A stretch of 64,000 nucleotides of DNA from Ceratopteris richardii (GCA_020310875.1 CM035415.1:124001-188000), one strand, 5' to 3'; positions 19,582-29,326 are shown, counted from the first letter of the stretch. The notes: generated from the sequence alone by a model not told the origin. Made by a program: numbers and translations.

Positions 19582-22041
19582 CTAATATGCACGAAACATC
19601 ATGTCTAGGTCTTCTGGTATGGGTTCCGCTAAAACTGATCCTGATTTCTGAGCTGGATTTTCTTGGTTTAATTCTTGTGAAGTCAATTCTTGGATTTTGG
19701 CTCTAGATTCCTTCAAGCTTCCTTCCAACTCCGTTATCTTTTTACTCCATTTTCTCTTGATTCTTTCTCTAGAATCTTTCCAAGATTTTGTCTTTTTACT
19801 GCTAGATTCTGCAACTTCACTAGTTCCGGCTACTTTCTCTTGATTAAGCGGTTGGTTTTGTAAGAGCGCCTGGGCTCTGGTTATAGCTTGGATAGGCACG
19901 TATGTAGGGTTGGATCCATCTGCGTTGTTTACAATACCTATCACGTTGATCGGTGTCACATTCGAAGCGTCAACTAGGTTCTTAGGACAATCTTTGATTA
20001 TGTGCTCTTTGCCACAGTCGGCACAAAAGCCTTGTATGTTATAGTACTGTGATTGCCTTGCTATTGGGGGATGTGGACAATCCTTAATGAAGTGATCTCC
20101 TTGGCACCTAAAGCATGGTCCTCTAGGGCCCTGTGGTCTCTGTTGTCTCAATTGGGGCCGTGGGTTTGGGTTTGCGTACATCACATTAGCATAGTCTGGC
20201 TCCCAACTAGGTTCCATTGGTGGACTATCATAATGATATGTCTCCACATGTTCTGGTGACTCCGTGTAATAAGCGGGTGGACTAGTTACATGAGTAGAGT
20301 CAATACTGTTTGAGTTCGGGTCACTTTCTGTGATCAAGGGTGAAGAAGGCACTAAGGCCCTACTTAGGTTCTCTTCTGCAGTAGCGTATTTGACTGAGAT
20401 GACATTCGCGGGTGGGGGTGGTTGCTGAGCTAAGACGGGTTGAGGTCTCTGTTGAGCCTGGTATGGGTAGTTCTGAGGAGGCCTATAGTAATAAGGCTGA
20501 GCATTGTATTGGCCTTGATACCTGCCTGGCTGCTGGTATGTTTGCGGGTAGTTCTGTCTCACGGTTTGTTTGTTGTATGGGCAGTCCTGAGCCGTATGAT
20601 TCGTGTATCTTCTCTCAATTGTACAATATTGGCCACTAGGGTTGGCTTGAGGTTGTGGTGCATTGGGACACACGTTTGCCAAATGATTTCCACCACAAGT
20701 GTAACAACGTACATTAGTTGGTAGCTTGGGCACCTGTTTACTAGACACTCCTAGTTTTTGGGCCACTTTTTCTGCTAGGTCCTCTATCGAATTAGACAAT
20801 TTTGTGGATGCTAGAGAAGAACAATCTGAGTCCTTATAGACCTTTGAGAGTTCTAATTCCTCTCCTACGTTATCCTCGATGTCTATACATATTCTTACAC
20901 ACTCCTCTAGCGTTCTGGGTTCTTTTAGGTACACATAGGAGCGTAGTTTAGCGCTCAACAAGCCATCTAGGAACAGTGATACTTGTTTGGCTTGTGAGGG
21001 TAGCTCTTGCATTGAACATCGTTCGACATATTGTATAAACCTATGTCCTGCCAGTCTTACTGTTTCTTGAGGGGTCTGTTTAAAGCTATGAATCAACGAA
21101 GACGTGTCATGTCTAATCCCACTTTTAGAGAATTCAGTGATGAATGACTCTAAAAAGTGATGGATGTCTCTAAATTGCCTTTGTTGCAATGGTTGGAACC
21201 AAGTTAAAGCTGTATTCTTTAACGTTAGTCCAAATGCGTTGTACTGCGTGAACATGTCTTCAACTTGTTCTGCTCTTAGTACTTGCTTGAATTCTGCGAC
21301 GTGGTCATAGGGATCTCCTGTCCCATCAAAGTAATTCTTCATTGATTTTACTAACTGTGTGGGTCTCAATACTCTTGCGTGTTCGCGTGGTCTAGGTAGA
21401 GGAAAATCATCTCTACCACCTGGTATTCCATGATCTCTTTGTCTATCCATTCTATTAGTGTTCGTGGTTGTTCTATCTCTCCCTATGGGATGATTAAAGC
21501 TTACTTCCGGTCTTTCTTTATTTCCTTCTCTTTGATTTCCATGGGCTGAGGATGTTCCTGCCCCTTGTTGACTTGTATTCATGTTCGTTCTAGATGGAGG
21601 GAATACCAATTCACCTCTCCATGTGTATGTGTTTTTAGCGCGGTCAGGCACCACAAAGACTCTTTCTGAAGTCTCATCCAGGTATACAACCTTTCCAGGT
21701 GTGTCCGGGTCCTTGAATTCATAAATTGTAATGAAGCCTATCTCACCAGGGTGTTCCTTTCTGTACCTCCAAAAGGCTTCATCTGTCTCTTTATTTACAA
21801 ACAACTCGGTGCTCCTGTTATCTTGAGGGATCCACTCTGGGATGAGTACTCTTGTTAATACGGATTTCCCTCTAGGTGTTCTACGTTCTTCTAACGGTTC
21901 TTTTCCTTGAAATTTCGCTTCCGTCTCTAATTGAATTGTGCCAAACTCATTAGTATCGTTTGGCTGCGTACTTAGAACGTACATGGTTCCTTCTTTGTCT
22001 ATGTACGCGTCTCTCTCAAATTTCACCACTGGTCTTTCCAA
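19582..22041 (-). CDS. Gag of element 1, main reading region
   Basis: This 819-residue ORF begins inside the internal tandem duplication. After an N-terminal family-specific domain (about 1-190), the retrotransposon Gag domain runs from about 230 to 400 (YDHVAEFKQVLRAEQVEDMF, TWFQPLQQRQF, LFLDGLLSAKLRSYVYLKEP). Zinc knuckles follow: CYTCGGNHLANVC, a degenerate CTIERRYTNHTAQDC, CFRCQGDHFIKDC and CADCGKEHIIKDC. The three full ones have the spacing C-x2-C-x3-H-x4-C, one residue shorter than the common form. A glutamine and tyrosine rich linker separates them. A basic, possibly coiled helix follows, and the ORF leads into pol in the same frame. The product should form the virus-like particle and bind the element RNA. 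Confidence 0.88.
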   Translation of the reverse strand: MERPVVKFERDAYIDKEGTMYVLSTQPNDTNEFGTIQLETEAKFQGKEPLEERRTPRGKSVLTRVLIPEWIPQDNRSTELFVNKETDEAFWRYRKEHPGEIGFITIYEFKDPDTPGKVVYLDETSERVFVVPDRAKNTYTWRGELVFPPSRTNMNTSQQGAGTSSAHGNQREGNKERPEVSFNHPIGRDRTTTNTNRMDRQRDHGIPGGRDDFPLPRPREHARVLRPTQLVKSMKNYFDGTGDPYDHVAEFKQVLRAEQVEDMFTQYNAFGLTLKNTALTWFQPLQQRQFRDIHHFLESFITEFSKSGIRHDTSSLIHSFKQTPQETVRLAGHRFIQYVERCSMQELPSQAKQVSLFLDGLLSAKLRSYVYLKEPRTLEECVRICIDIEDNVGEELELSKVYKDSDCSSLASTKLSNSIEDLAEKVAQKLGVSSKQVPKLPTNVRCYTCGGNHLANVCPNAPQPQANPSGQYCTIERRYTNHTAQDCPYNKQTVRQNYPQTYQQPGRYQGQYNAQPYYYRPPQNYPYQAQQRPQPVLAQQPPPPANVISVKYATAEENLSRALVPSSPLITESDPNSNSIDSTHVTSPPAYYTESPEHVETYHYDSPPMEPSWEPDYANVMYANPNPRPQLRQQRPQGPRGPCFRCQGDHFIKDCPHPPIARQSQYYNIQGFCADCGKEHIIKDCPKNLVDASNVTPINVIGIVNNADGSNPTYVPIQAITRAQALLQNQPLNQEKVAGTSEVAESSSKKTKSWKDSRERIKRKWSKKITELEGSLKESRAKIQELTSQELNQENPAQKSGSVLAEPIPEDLDMMFRAY

Positions 22042-22061
22042 TCCAATGGGTTGATCAGGGT
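20782..22061 (-). repeat. Tandem duplication in gag of element 1, copy 1
   Basis: This 1,280-bp segment is repeated directly and without spacer at 22062-23341. The copies differ at about two positions by eye (near 21012 and 21052, against 22292 and 22332), fewer per base than the two LTRs. The duplication may therefore be younger than the insertion, although a recent assembly artefact of the same form cannot be ruled out. Confidence 0.92.
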
Positions 22062-23675
22062 CTCTATCGAATTAGACAATTTTGTGGATGCTAGAGAAGA
22101 ACAATCTGAGTCCTTATAGACCTTTGAGAGTTCTAATTCCTCTCCTACGTTATCCTCGATGTCTATACATATTCTTACACACTCCTCTAGCGTTCTGGGT
22201 TCTTTTAGGTACACATAGGAGCGTAGTTTAGCGCTCAACAAGCCATCTAGGAACAGTGATACTTGTTTGGCTTGTGAGGGTAGCTCTTGCATTGGACATC
22301 GTTCGACATATTGTATAAACCTACGTCCTGCCAGTCTTACTGTTTCTTGAGGGGTCTGTTTAAAGCTATGAATCAACGAAGACGTGTCATGTCTAATCCC
22401 ACTTTTAGAGAATTCAGTGATGAATGACTCTAAAAAGTGATGGATGTCTCTAAATTGCCTTTGTTGCAATGGTTGGAACCAAGTTAAAGCTGTATTCTTT
22501 AACGTTAGTCCAAATGCGTTGTACTGCGTGAACATGTCTTCAACTTGTTCTGCTCTTAGTACTTGCTTGAATTCTGCGACGTGGTCATAGGGATCTCCTG
22601 TCCCATCAAAGTAATTCTTCATTGATTTTACTAACTGTGTGGGTCTCAATACTCTTGCGTGTTCGCGTGGTCTAGGTAGAGGAAAATCATCTCTACCACC
22701 TGGTATTCCATGATCTCTTTGTCTATCCATTCTATTAGTGTTCGTGGTTGTTCTATCTCTCCCTATGGGATGATTAAAGCTTACTTCCGGTCTTTCTTTA
22801 TTTCCTTCTCTTTGATTTCCATGGGCTGAGGATGTTCCTGCCCCTTGTTGACTTGTATTCATGTTCGTTCTAGATGGAGGGAATACCAATTCACCTCTCC
22901 ATGTGTATGTGTTTTTAGCGCGGTCAGGCACCACAAAGACTCTTTCTGAAGTCTCATCCAGGTATACAACCTTTCCAGGTGTGTCCGGGTCCTTGAATTC
23001 ATAAATTGTAATGAAGCCTATCTCACCAGGGTGTTCCTTTCTGTACCTCCAAAAGGCTTCATCTGTCTCTTTATTTACAAACAACTCGGTGCTCCTGTTA
23101 TCTTGAGGGATCCACTCTGGGATGAGTACTCTTGTTAATACGGATTTCCCTCTAGGTGTTCTACGTTCTTCTAACGGTTCTTTTCCTTGAAATTTCGCTT
23201 CCGTCTCTAATTGAATTGTGCCAAACTCATTAGTATCGTTTGGCTGCGTACTTAGAACGTACATGGTTCCTTCTTTGTCTATGTACGCGTCTCTCTCAAA
23301 TTTCACCACTGGTCTTTCCAATCCAATGGGTTGATCAGGGTTGTGCAGTTGCACCACTTGCCTTTGCAAACCATCCTCATAGATGCGAGCACCTAATCGG
23401 TTGGTTCGGAGAAACTCTAATTGCGTTCTATAGGGTCCTTCTGTTTTTTCTAAGTAGGCTACATTCGACCCTCCTTTTGGTCTGTCTGCGCTAAATGCCA
23501 TTTCTGATTCGCTAGTCTCTGAGCTCTCGTAGGGGTAATTACTATTCAATTGCTGAGCCCACGATCGAGCAGTAGTTCTTACACTAGCCTCTGATGATCT
23601 AAGGCTTCGTCGGTCCGACTTACCTATATGTTTGCCCGATCTAAGGTTCATTAATTTCCTTCCTTGCTCACTCAA
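22023..23675 (-). CDS. Gag of element 1, 5' part with presumed start
   Basis: This 550-residue ORF starts with MSEQGRKLMNLRSGK. The inner MNLRSG agrees with the gag start of element 2 at 39268, so either methionine could be the true start. It carries the family-specific N-terminal domain (RTNRLGARIYEDGL, LERPVVKFERDAYIDKEG, DETSERVFVVPDRAKN) and most of the Gag domain. Most of its length overlaps in content with the following ORF because of a direct tandem duplication of 1,280 bp. Confidence 0.85.
   Translation of the reverse strand: MSEQGRKLMNLRSGKHIGKSDRRSLRSSEASVRTTARSWAQQLNSNYPYESSETSESEMAFSADRPKGGSNVAYLEKTEGPYRTQLEFLRTNRLGARIYEDGLQRQVVQLHNPDQPIGLERPVVKFERDAYIDKEGTMYVLSTQPNDTNEFGTIQLETEAKFQGKEPLEERRTPRGKSVLTRVLIPEWIPQDNRSTELFVNKETDEAFWRYRKEHPGEIGFITIYEFKDPDTPGKVVYLDETSERVFVVPDRAKNTYTWRGELVFPPSRTNMNTSQQGAGTSSAHGNQREGNKERPEVSFNHPIGRDRTTTNTNRMDRQRDHGIPGGRDDFPLPRPREHARVLRPTQLVKSMKNYFDGTGDPYDHVAEFKQVLRAEQVEDMFTQYNAFGLTLKNTALTWFQPLQQRQFRDIHHFLESFITEFSKSGIRHDTSSLIHSFKQTPQETVRLAGRRFIQYVERCPMQELPSQAKQVSLFLDGLLSAKLRSYVYLKEPRTLEECVRICIDIEDNVGEELELSKVYKDSDCSSLASTKLSNSIETLINPLDWKDQW
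22062..23341 (-). repeat. Tandem duplication in gag of element 1, copy 2
   Basis: This is the second copy of the 1,280-bp direct repeat, abutting copy 1. It lies nearer the element's 5' end and is preceded by single-copy gag N-terminal sequence (23342-23675). Confidence 0.92.
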
Positions 23676-24240
23676 TTACACACTTAGATCGTCAATGGGT
23701 CTTTGTTATTACTTTCTTGATTATTTTTTATTTTCTTTGGATTCTTGTCTTAATATATGCGTCAGGAATTCGACTTTCCGTTATGATTTTGAGTTCTCGT
23801 TCCGTCAGACTTATGTTCTTTCCTTTAGGTTTTCGTCACACACCTTTATCTTTAGTCTTGAACTTGAAAGAATTAAGTATCTTGAACTTGAGGCGTTCCT
23901 ATCGACTTAAATCCACAATGCTAACGTTTAGCCTAAGCTAAGAATTGACTGAGGGGGTTGAGTAATCTTCCAACCTCGAGTCGGCTTTTCTGGTTGCTCT
24001 GATGCCCTGTTGCCCAAGAAGCCGCGCTTCCCAAGCTCTGCTGTCTTCACTGCCTTGCTGGCTTGCCTTGGATTGCCCTTGCTAGACCTGGAAAAATCCA
24101 ATTTTAGACCAATTCACAGTTGGATGATCAAGCACTTGAGCATACACACCTTTTTAGTCCCTTCCCTTTTGCCCAAAATTTCAATACTTGCCCCCTGGCT
24201 TCCTAGTCCCAAACTAGGTGAACCCCAAAATAGCTTAGCT
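23676..24240 (-). other. Leader of element 1, gag-proximal part
   Basis: This non-coding stretch lies between the gag start and the satellite-like block. Short ORFs in it have no conserved partner. The part near 24160-24250 is loosely matched by the short leader of element 2 (39290-39400). Otherwise I see nothing in it. Confidence 0.6.
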
Positions 24241-24480
24241 AAAAATAGACATATCCTTTATGAAAAAAACAGTTGAGGTCACGTAGTACTCGTCACGAGC
24301 TTTCTAACGAGCTATTAAGCTCAAAAAACGGACTTCGGATGAAAAAGCTATGAGCGTTCAGGCCCTGGGGGGTAAAAACTGGCAATCAGGTTTTCCTTCA
24401 AATATGAGCTAAGGGGTCTCCTATGAGTCTAATGGTCCAAAAATTTCTCAAAAATACCCCCAAAATTGGTCAAAAAATGG
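24240..24480 (-). repeat. Leader block of element 1 homologous to the satellite monomer
   Basis: Read in element sense, this block holds in order AATTTTGGGGGTATTTTTG, then CCTGATTGCCAGTTTTTACC, then AGCTTTTTCATCCGAAGTCC, then GTTTTTTGAGCT, then TAGAAAGCTCGTGACGAG. The satellite conserved block has the same words in the same order and spacing (AAATTTTGGGCATATTTG, CCTGATTGTCTGTTTTAACC, ACTTTTTCATATGAAATCC, GTTTTTTGAGCT, TGGAAAGCTCGTGGTGAA). The satellites appear to descend from a leader of this type. Confidence 0.85.
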
Positions 24481-24499
24481 AACCCTAAATTTGCGATGG

Positions 24500-25175
24500 G
24501 GGTGCACAATCGCGATGGTCTGGGACCGTCGCGATGGTCCAAGCGAACCGTCGCGATGGCGTGGAGTTTGATCGATCGCGATGGCGCGAAAAGGCGAACC
24601 GTCGCGATGGCTCGAAGTGAACGATCGCGATGGCGCGAAAAGGCGAACCGTCGCGATGGCTCGAAGTGAACAATCGCGATGGCGTGATCAGGCGGACAAT
24701 CGCGATGGCGCGGGTCAACGGTCAAAGGTGGACAGTCGCGATGGTCCGAAGTGAACCGTCGCGATGGTCACGAGTGCGATGGCGTGAGCCAATCGCGATG
24801 GTCCGATTTTGGGCTGTCACGATGGTCCAAAAAATGAACCGTCGCGATGGTCTATCGTGACACGTGGCACTGTCGTGGCGATGGCCTGGGCCAAACGCGA
24901 TGGTCCGGGGTCAGCTGAACAATCGCGATGGTCCAAGTGAACCGTCGCGATGGCTCAAGTGAACCGTCGCGATGGTCCGAGACCGTCGCGATGGTCCGGC
25001 CGAGCCGTCGCGATGGTGCGACACAATCGCGATGGTCTGAGCCAATCGCGATGGTCCACCAAAGTGTGAATTTTTGAGATGCGCCTGTGGATTCGTAGAT
25101 GCGCAAGGGTCGCCTACCTCGTGGTGTGGTCGCCTACCAAGAATTCCGAAAGTTGCAGACCATCGCGATGGTCCG
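24500..25175 (-). repeat. Short palindromic array (TCGCGATGG units) in the leader of element 1
   Basis: I count about 21 exact copies of TCGCGATGG by eye, with several one-base variants, at irregular spacing of about 18-45 bp. The core TCGCGA is a perfect palindrome. One copy near 24840 is followed by GGTCTATCGTGACA, which is word-for-word the satellite type of unit. The array lies between primer site and gag and has no coding potential. Confidence 0.9.
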
Positions 25176-25530
25176 CCACACTCGGCAGATCTTTGATAGA
25201 GAGTAAAATTTTACCTTTTCCAAGCTTCCCTGATGCACTGGAGCTCTGTACCTGCAAGAAAACTCAAGAAAACACAAGCACACACAAGCACAAAAGTTCT
25301 CTCTCGCTCTCTCGCATGCACAAATGAGGGGAAATGAGGTGAATGGGTGGATATGGTGAATTTTCTTATTTTTTTGGAGGTGAAGATGATGATGCGATGA
25401 TGAAGATGAAGTGTGGGGGAGGTGAAAAACACTAAAAACTAAGTAAAAACAACAACAAAAACTGAAATTTTTACCTTCCAACGCCACTTCTTGCTATACT
25501 CTTACCATCACACATTCGTCCTAGACTCGA
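25176..25530 (-). other. Leader of element 1, primer-site-proximal part
   Basis: This non-coding stretch lies between the TCGCGATGG array and the primer binding site. It has a purine/pyrimidine-skewed stretch near 25280-25440. I see no gene in it. Confidence 0.55.
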
Positions 25531-25547
25531 TCCCGGCAACGGCGCCA
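25531..25547 (-). other. Primer binding site of element 1 (tRNA-Asp type)
   Basis: TGGCGCCGTTGCCGGGA on the - strand lies 7 nt inside the 5' LTR. It matches the primer site known from Athila-type plant elements, complementary to the 3' end of tRNA-Asp. This fixes the direction of the element and supports the Athila/Tat placement. Confidence 0.88.
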
Positions 25548-25554
25548 AATTTGG

Positions 25555-26203
25555 TGTTGCTCTAGCACAATGGTGAGAACCACGTTAAGAAGCTTCACCT
25601 CCTTAATGTCAATCCGCGGAAGAGATAGGAGTGATATGAAGATCGTGAATGAGAGATGATGTGAGAGTGAAGGTGAGAAGCACAAAGATGCACACACACA
25701 TACACACACACAATGAAGAGACAAGCAAGACACAATGGAAGGTGGGAAATTAGCTTTATTACTCAAAAACACTATTACAAGCTCAAACTAGCTCTAAGCT
25801 CACACTAGCCAACATGAACCAACCTCAAAAATGAGCTCTCTAGCTCTTTTTATAGTTTCTAGACTAGTTTTGACCGGTTTCACATCTAGTGACCGGCATA
25901 GTTAAAAAATAGGTCCTAGAGGCTATTTGGAAGGGTAAACGATGTCTAAAAATAACGAAAATTGGTACGCGTATTCTACCTAAGCTCCTCAAGCTCGAGG
26001 ACTCCTCGGCTTGCACAAAATGGAGCTATGGATTACAAAATGGGGTTTTGTCTATATTACATATGTTACAAGAGTGATGAAAATCACTGTTGGATGTTTG
26101 AAGAGGTAATAAAAACATAATTGTTTGAAAAAATGATCCGACTGGCTCCCTGCTCCGTCTTTACATGCTTCCACGTCGTCTGTGCCTCTGACTGCTTCCA
26201 ACA
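25555..26203 (-). repeat. 5' LTR of element 1
   Basis: This 649-bp LTR has TG...CA ends and is almost identical to the 3' LTR (about 3 differences). Its TATA-like box is at 25846-25854 and the conserved dyad at 26073-26088. It is followed outside by AGAAC at 26204-26208. Confidence 0.96.
25846..25854 (-). promoter_or_regulatory. TATA-like box in 5' LTR of element 1
   Basis: TATAAAAAG on the - strand is the likely promoter of the element's genomic RNA, transcribed toward lower coordinates. It is followed in sense by AGCTAGAGAGCTC. Position and conservation across the family support it. Confidence 0.68.
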
Positions 26204-26208
26204 AGAAC
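26204..26208. repeat. Target site duplication AGAAC (right)
   Basis: This pairs with 7573-7577 and flanks element 1. Confidence 0.93.
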
Positions 26209-28074
26209 CTAGCTCAAAAATCAGGATCAGTTTTAGCGGAACCCATACCAGAAAACCTAGACATGATGTTTCGTTCGTATCAAGCAAGATTAAAAGAAGG
26301 ACCCCAGATAGCTGAAATGAGCAAGAACTACCCTCGATCAGACTTAGAAATTGAGAGAACTAAACTTTGTATGAAGATGGTAGAATTAGCACAAGCTATG
26401 TTTGAAGCCTCTAGATATCTAAATTGGAATAACATGGCAAAACCGGAATTACATTTTCAAGGATTAATGGAGAGGCTAGAATGCTTGATAGAAAGCAAGG
26501 AGAAAAAGAATCAGCATAGGAACCCTATTACCTCAGAGACACAGGAAAGGAATGCACCATCCTTGTCTCAAGTACCAAACACAGAGGGTGAAGACAACCT
26601 TTCTTCCATACATAAATATTCACATGAATTTTTGAGAGAAATACAAGAAGAGAAGTGGAGAAAAGAACAAGGAACCCATCCTCCTATTTAAGAAATAGAC
26701 GACTTGCAAGAACAATTTCCCCAAGACATTCCCTCTATTTACAATGAAGTAGAGGAAGAACAACTGAGTGAACACACAGGTTTTGAATCTAACTCTTTGC
26801 GAGAATTACCTCAGTTCACAGGGCCTTGGGAAGCAAAGTCTATAAGCATGAGAGCACCCACAATAATAGTGAGGAATGAAGAATCAGTGATACCTAGAAA
26901 CACGGAAGTAATCAAGAATACCAAAGTGCAATGTAATCTCACTCTAGAGGAGTTGTTGAAGATCAAACCAGAACTGTGGAAACATGTAGCAAATCAATTC
27001 TGTGAGCTTGCTACTACTCCCTCACAGATAGGAACACACAAGAAAGTACCAGAAATAACCGTAGAAAGAATCGGAGATGTAAGCGAAGGAGAGGAAGGTA
27101 ACACTTATCTTCCAATAACCCATCAGGGCTACACGACCAAGGCCATCTTAGATTCAGGAACCGGAGTAGCCATCGCTACCACCGCTTTATGGAAACGTTG
27201 GGGTAAGCCAGCATTAAGACCCACCAGGATGAAGCTACGAATGGCTGATGGACACATAGAGAAATCATTAGGCTTACTAGAAGGCATATCTCTCACCACT
27301 TGTGGTGTGGAATTTGAGCATACCTTTTCCATTTGTGATTTTGCGAAAAATCATGCTTATGAGATGATTTTAGGACGACCATTCATGCATCACTTGCAAA
27401 TTGTACAAGATTGGGGAACTAATTCTTTGTACTTGCAACATTTATGAGTGACTACTAAAGTCAATCTTAAAGACTATTCCCATAGATATGTACCCCCAAT
27501 ACAATGGAATACCATCCATAAGACACAAGAAGAAACGGAGCTGGTACACTCATTAGAATCAGACCCCTCATGGTTGCACAAGGACACCCATTTATGGATG
27601 TGTAAGGTAGCAAAACAAGAGGAAGAACGGTTAGAAGCCAGGACCTTAGGTGCAGAACAACATCCACGAACCCTTCAAGACCCAGCTTACGCACCTATAG
27701 TATTTCCAGATGAGGAATTCGAGCCTCATGGTTGGGTAGAAATATTAGCAACCATGGATGTAGCCATCAAGGAAGAACAATGGTCACCCCACTATGACGA
27801 GGATGGCTATGATACCTCAGTCTTCACAATAGAGCCAATCATGTGTGATTCGATTATTGAAGAATGTGAACCTAGCACTAATGCATTTGAGGATGCGAGT
27901 GATTTCGATCTAGAGTCAATTATTATGGACCCACCCTTTGCATCAGAGGAAGAATACTTCTACGAAGTAGAAACTCACCATCAGAGACATGAAGAACTTA
28001 TGAATGATGTGAGGATGACCACACAAGTGACCACTAAGAGTGAAGGTAAGAAAAGAAAGAAGAAAGAAACCATG
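26204..28074 (+). mobile_element. Right piece of old Ty3 element 0 (gag end and first protease)
   Basis: Directly after element 1 the older + strand element resumes. It encodes the Gag C-terminal helix (DLEIERTKLCMKMVELAQAM), a charged linker, and the first protease domain (LDSGTGVAIATTALWKRW near 27150, MILGRPF near 27370). The acidic linker before reverse transcriptase follows. It closely resembles element 1 at the protein level and is broken, with a few interruptions visible. It ends at 28074, where element 2 is inserted; its reverse transcriptase part is not found in the window. Confidence 0.9.
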
Positions 28075-28677
28075 TGTAGCTCAAGTATAAGCACCACCTC
28101 CTTTACTTGTCAATTTGCGGAGACGTGAGGACCGGTATGAAGACCACGAGCAAGTGAAGGCACTAGTGTGTGAGTGAAAGCACACAAACATGCACACACA
28201 TACACACACACGTGCACAAGGTAAGATCAAAGAGAGGAACAATGGAAAGCTTCGAATGCAAAAGAGTTCTCTTACAAAAGCTCTATTCTCTAACAAGCTA
28301 ACCCCAAAAATGAGCTCTCTAGCTCTTTTTATAGTTTTTTGACTAGTTTTGGCCCTGTCCAGACCTAGTGTCCGGCCTAGTTAAAAATTAGGTTCCATGG
28401 CTTATTTGAGGGCTCAAATGAAGTCTAAAAATTATGAAAATTGCTAGGATGATACTTCTAATACTCCTCAAGCTCAAGGACTCCTCAGCTTGAACAAAAT
28501 GGAGTTACAAAAATAGAAAATGGTATTTACAATGGTTTTTAGTGATGAAAATCACTATTTTTATAGGGATTTCTTCTGAAAACTTGTCATACACTTCTTG
28601 GAGATCCCTACTTGCTCCTTCTTCTTGTGTGTCCACCTCTTTGACCTGTACTTTGTCCTTGACCTTCAGCTTCAACA
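28075..28677 (-). repeat. 3' LTR of element 2
   Basis: This is about 603 bp, TGTTGAAGCT to GAGCTACA on the - strand. It has a TATA-like box (28325-28333), the conserved dyad (28541-28556) and a CA-rich run near 28190. The family resemblance to the element 1 LTR is clear around the TATA box and the CAAGCTGAGGAGTCCTTGAG region, but the rest is diverged. No partner 5' LTR is seen in the window. Confidence 0.88.
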
Positions 28678-28691
28678 CTCCCCCCCCTCTC
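28678..28691 (-). other. Polypurine tract of element 2
   Basis: On the - strand an uninterrupted purine run of GA and G residues lies directly before the LTR start TGTTGAAG. It is the expected plus-strand primer site. Confidence 0.8.
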
Positions 28692-28832
28692 GAGTCTGTC
28701 GTCCCTAACAGACCCTTGTTGTAATGGTTGTTCCATGTAGTGCTTTGAGAGGTAGTGTCTGTTCGGTAGGAACAAGAGCCATTCTACCTTCCAAATGTGG
28801 CAGGGTTGGTTGTCCGGTTCTTCGTTTGTCAC
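28692..28832 (-). pseudogene. Remnant of the 3' ORF tail in element 2
   Basis: The translation includes QQGSVRDDRLERGGSVEAEG and a basic end. It matches the tail of the 905-residue ORF of element 1 (QQGSVEDDRSEREGGVGSS) at the same distance from the polypurine tract. This shows that element 2 descends from a copy with the 3' cassette, of which only the end remains. Confidence 0.72.
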
Positions 28833-29326
28833 TAAAAGCCTTTGGAAGTTGTTGTCCCATGGTATGCACTCCTTCCTTGGATTCCAGCATGATTGGGTCG
28901 GTGTGAGTCTCCATTGATGACGTTAGATCATCCAAAGATGATGTTCATAGTAGTCATGCCAAGTGCTCATAACCCATAATGGATGATGGGTAAGTGTGTT
29001 CGTGCATGGGTTGAGGAAAATATGTGCCTTGTGCACGGCATTGTAATGTAGCCCTATACATGCTTACTTGGAAAATGCATTGGAAGAAGTATGGTGCAAA
29101 AATTGGGGTCTTGAGCTAAGTGCTCAAGGGTATGCCGACGAAGAGGTTTTCTAATCTATCATGGTTATGATGTTGCCAAGGTAAAAGATACTTACTGTGG
29201 TGAAGCATCGATCGATGTTTATCTCGTCCTGTTGTGCTCCCAGCATTTGTGATGGATGTTGTTGATGAATGTCCGTGTTGAGGATCTACTGATGAAATTC
29301 TTTGAGTACCTGGTCCTGTCTGCACT
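28833..29326 (-). other. Non-coding stretch beside the Argonaute fragment
   Basis: No coding region is recognised. A segment at about 29030-29110 (GTGCACGGCATTGTAATG, then GCCCTATACATGC) resembles one at about 29900-29960 (ATGCACGGCCGTGTAATAG, then GCCCTATATTAATGC). The captured fragment is thus bracketed by short direct repeats. A GTAAGTAT word on the - strand near 29190 could be a splice donor. Confidence 0.5.

Larger units (their letters stand above)
7578..26203 (-). mobile_element. Ty3-type LTR retrotransposon, element 1 (young, nearly whole)
   Basis: This is a complete 18,626-bp element with 649-bp LTRs, target duplication AGAAC, a tRNA-Asp type primer site, gag, pol, a 3' ORF cassette and a polypurine tract. 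The LTRs differ at about 3 of 649 positions by eye, so insertion was recent: perhaps a few hundred thousand years at rates used for grasses, longer if the host evolves more slowly. It sits in the gag of an older relative. Reverse transcriptase and integrase place it among plant non-chromovirus Ty3 elements near Athila/Tat. I see no chromodomain. It looks nearly whole, with roughly three or four interruptions of its coding capacity. Confidence 0.95.

Noticed and set aside
24500-25175. TCGCGATGG array as a CpG island promoter of a host gene
   Set aside because: It lies inside the element leader between primer site and gag, and no host gene follows on either strand.
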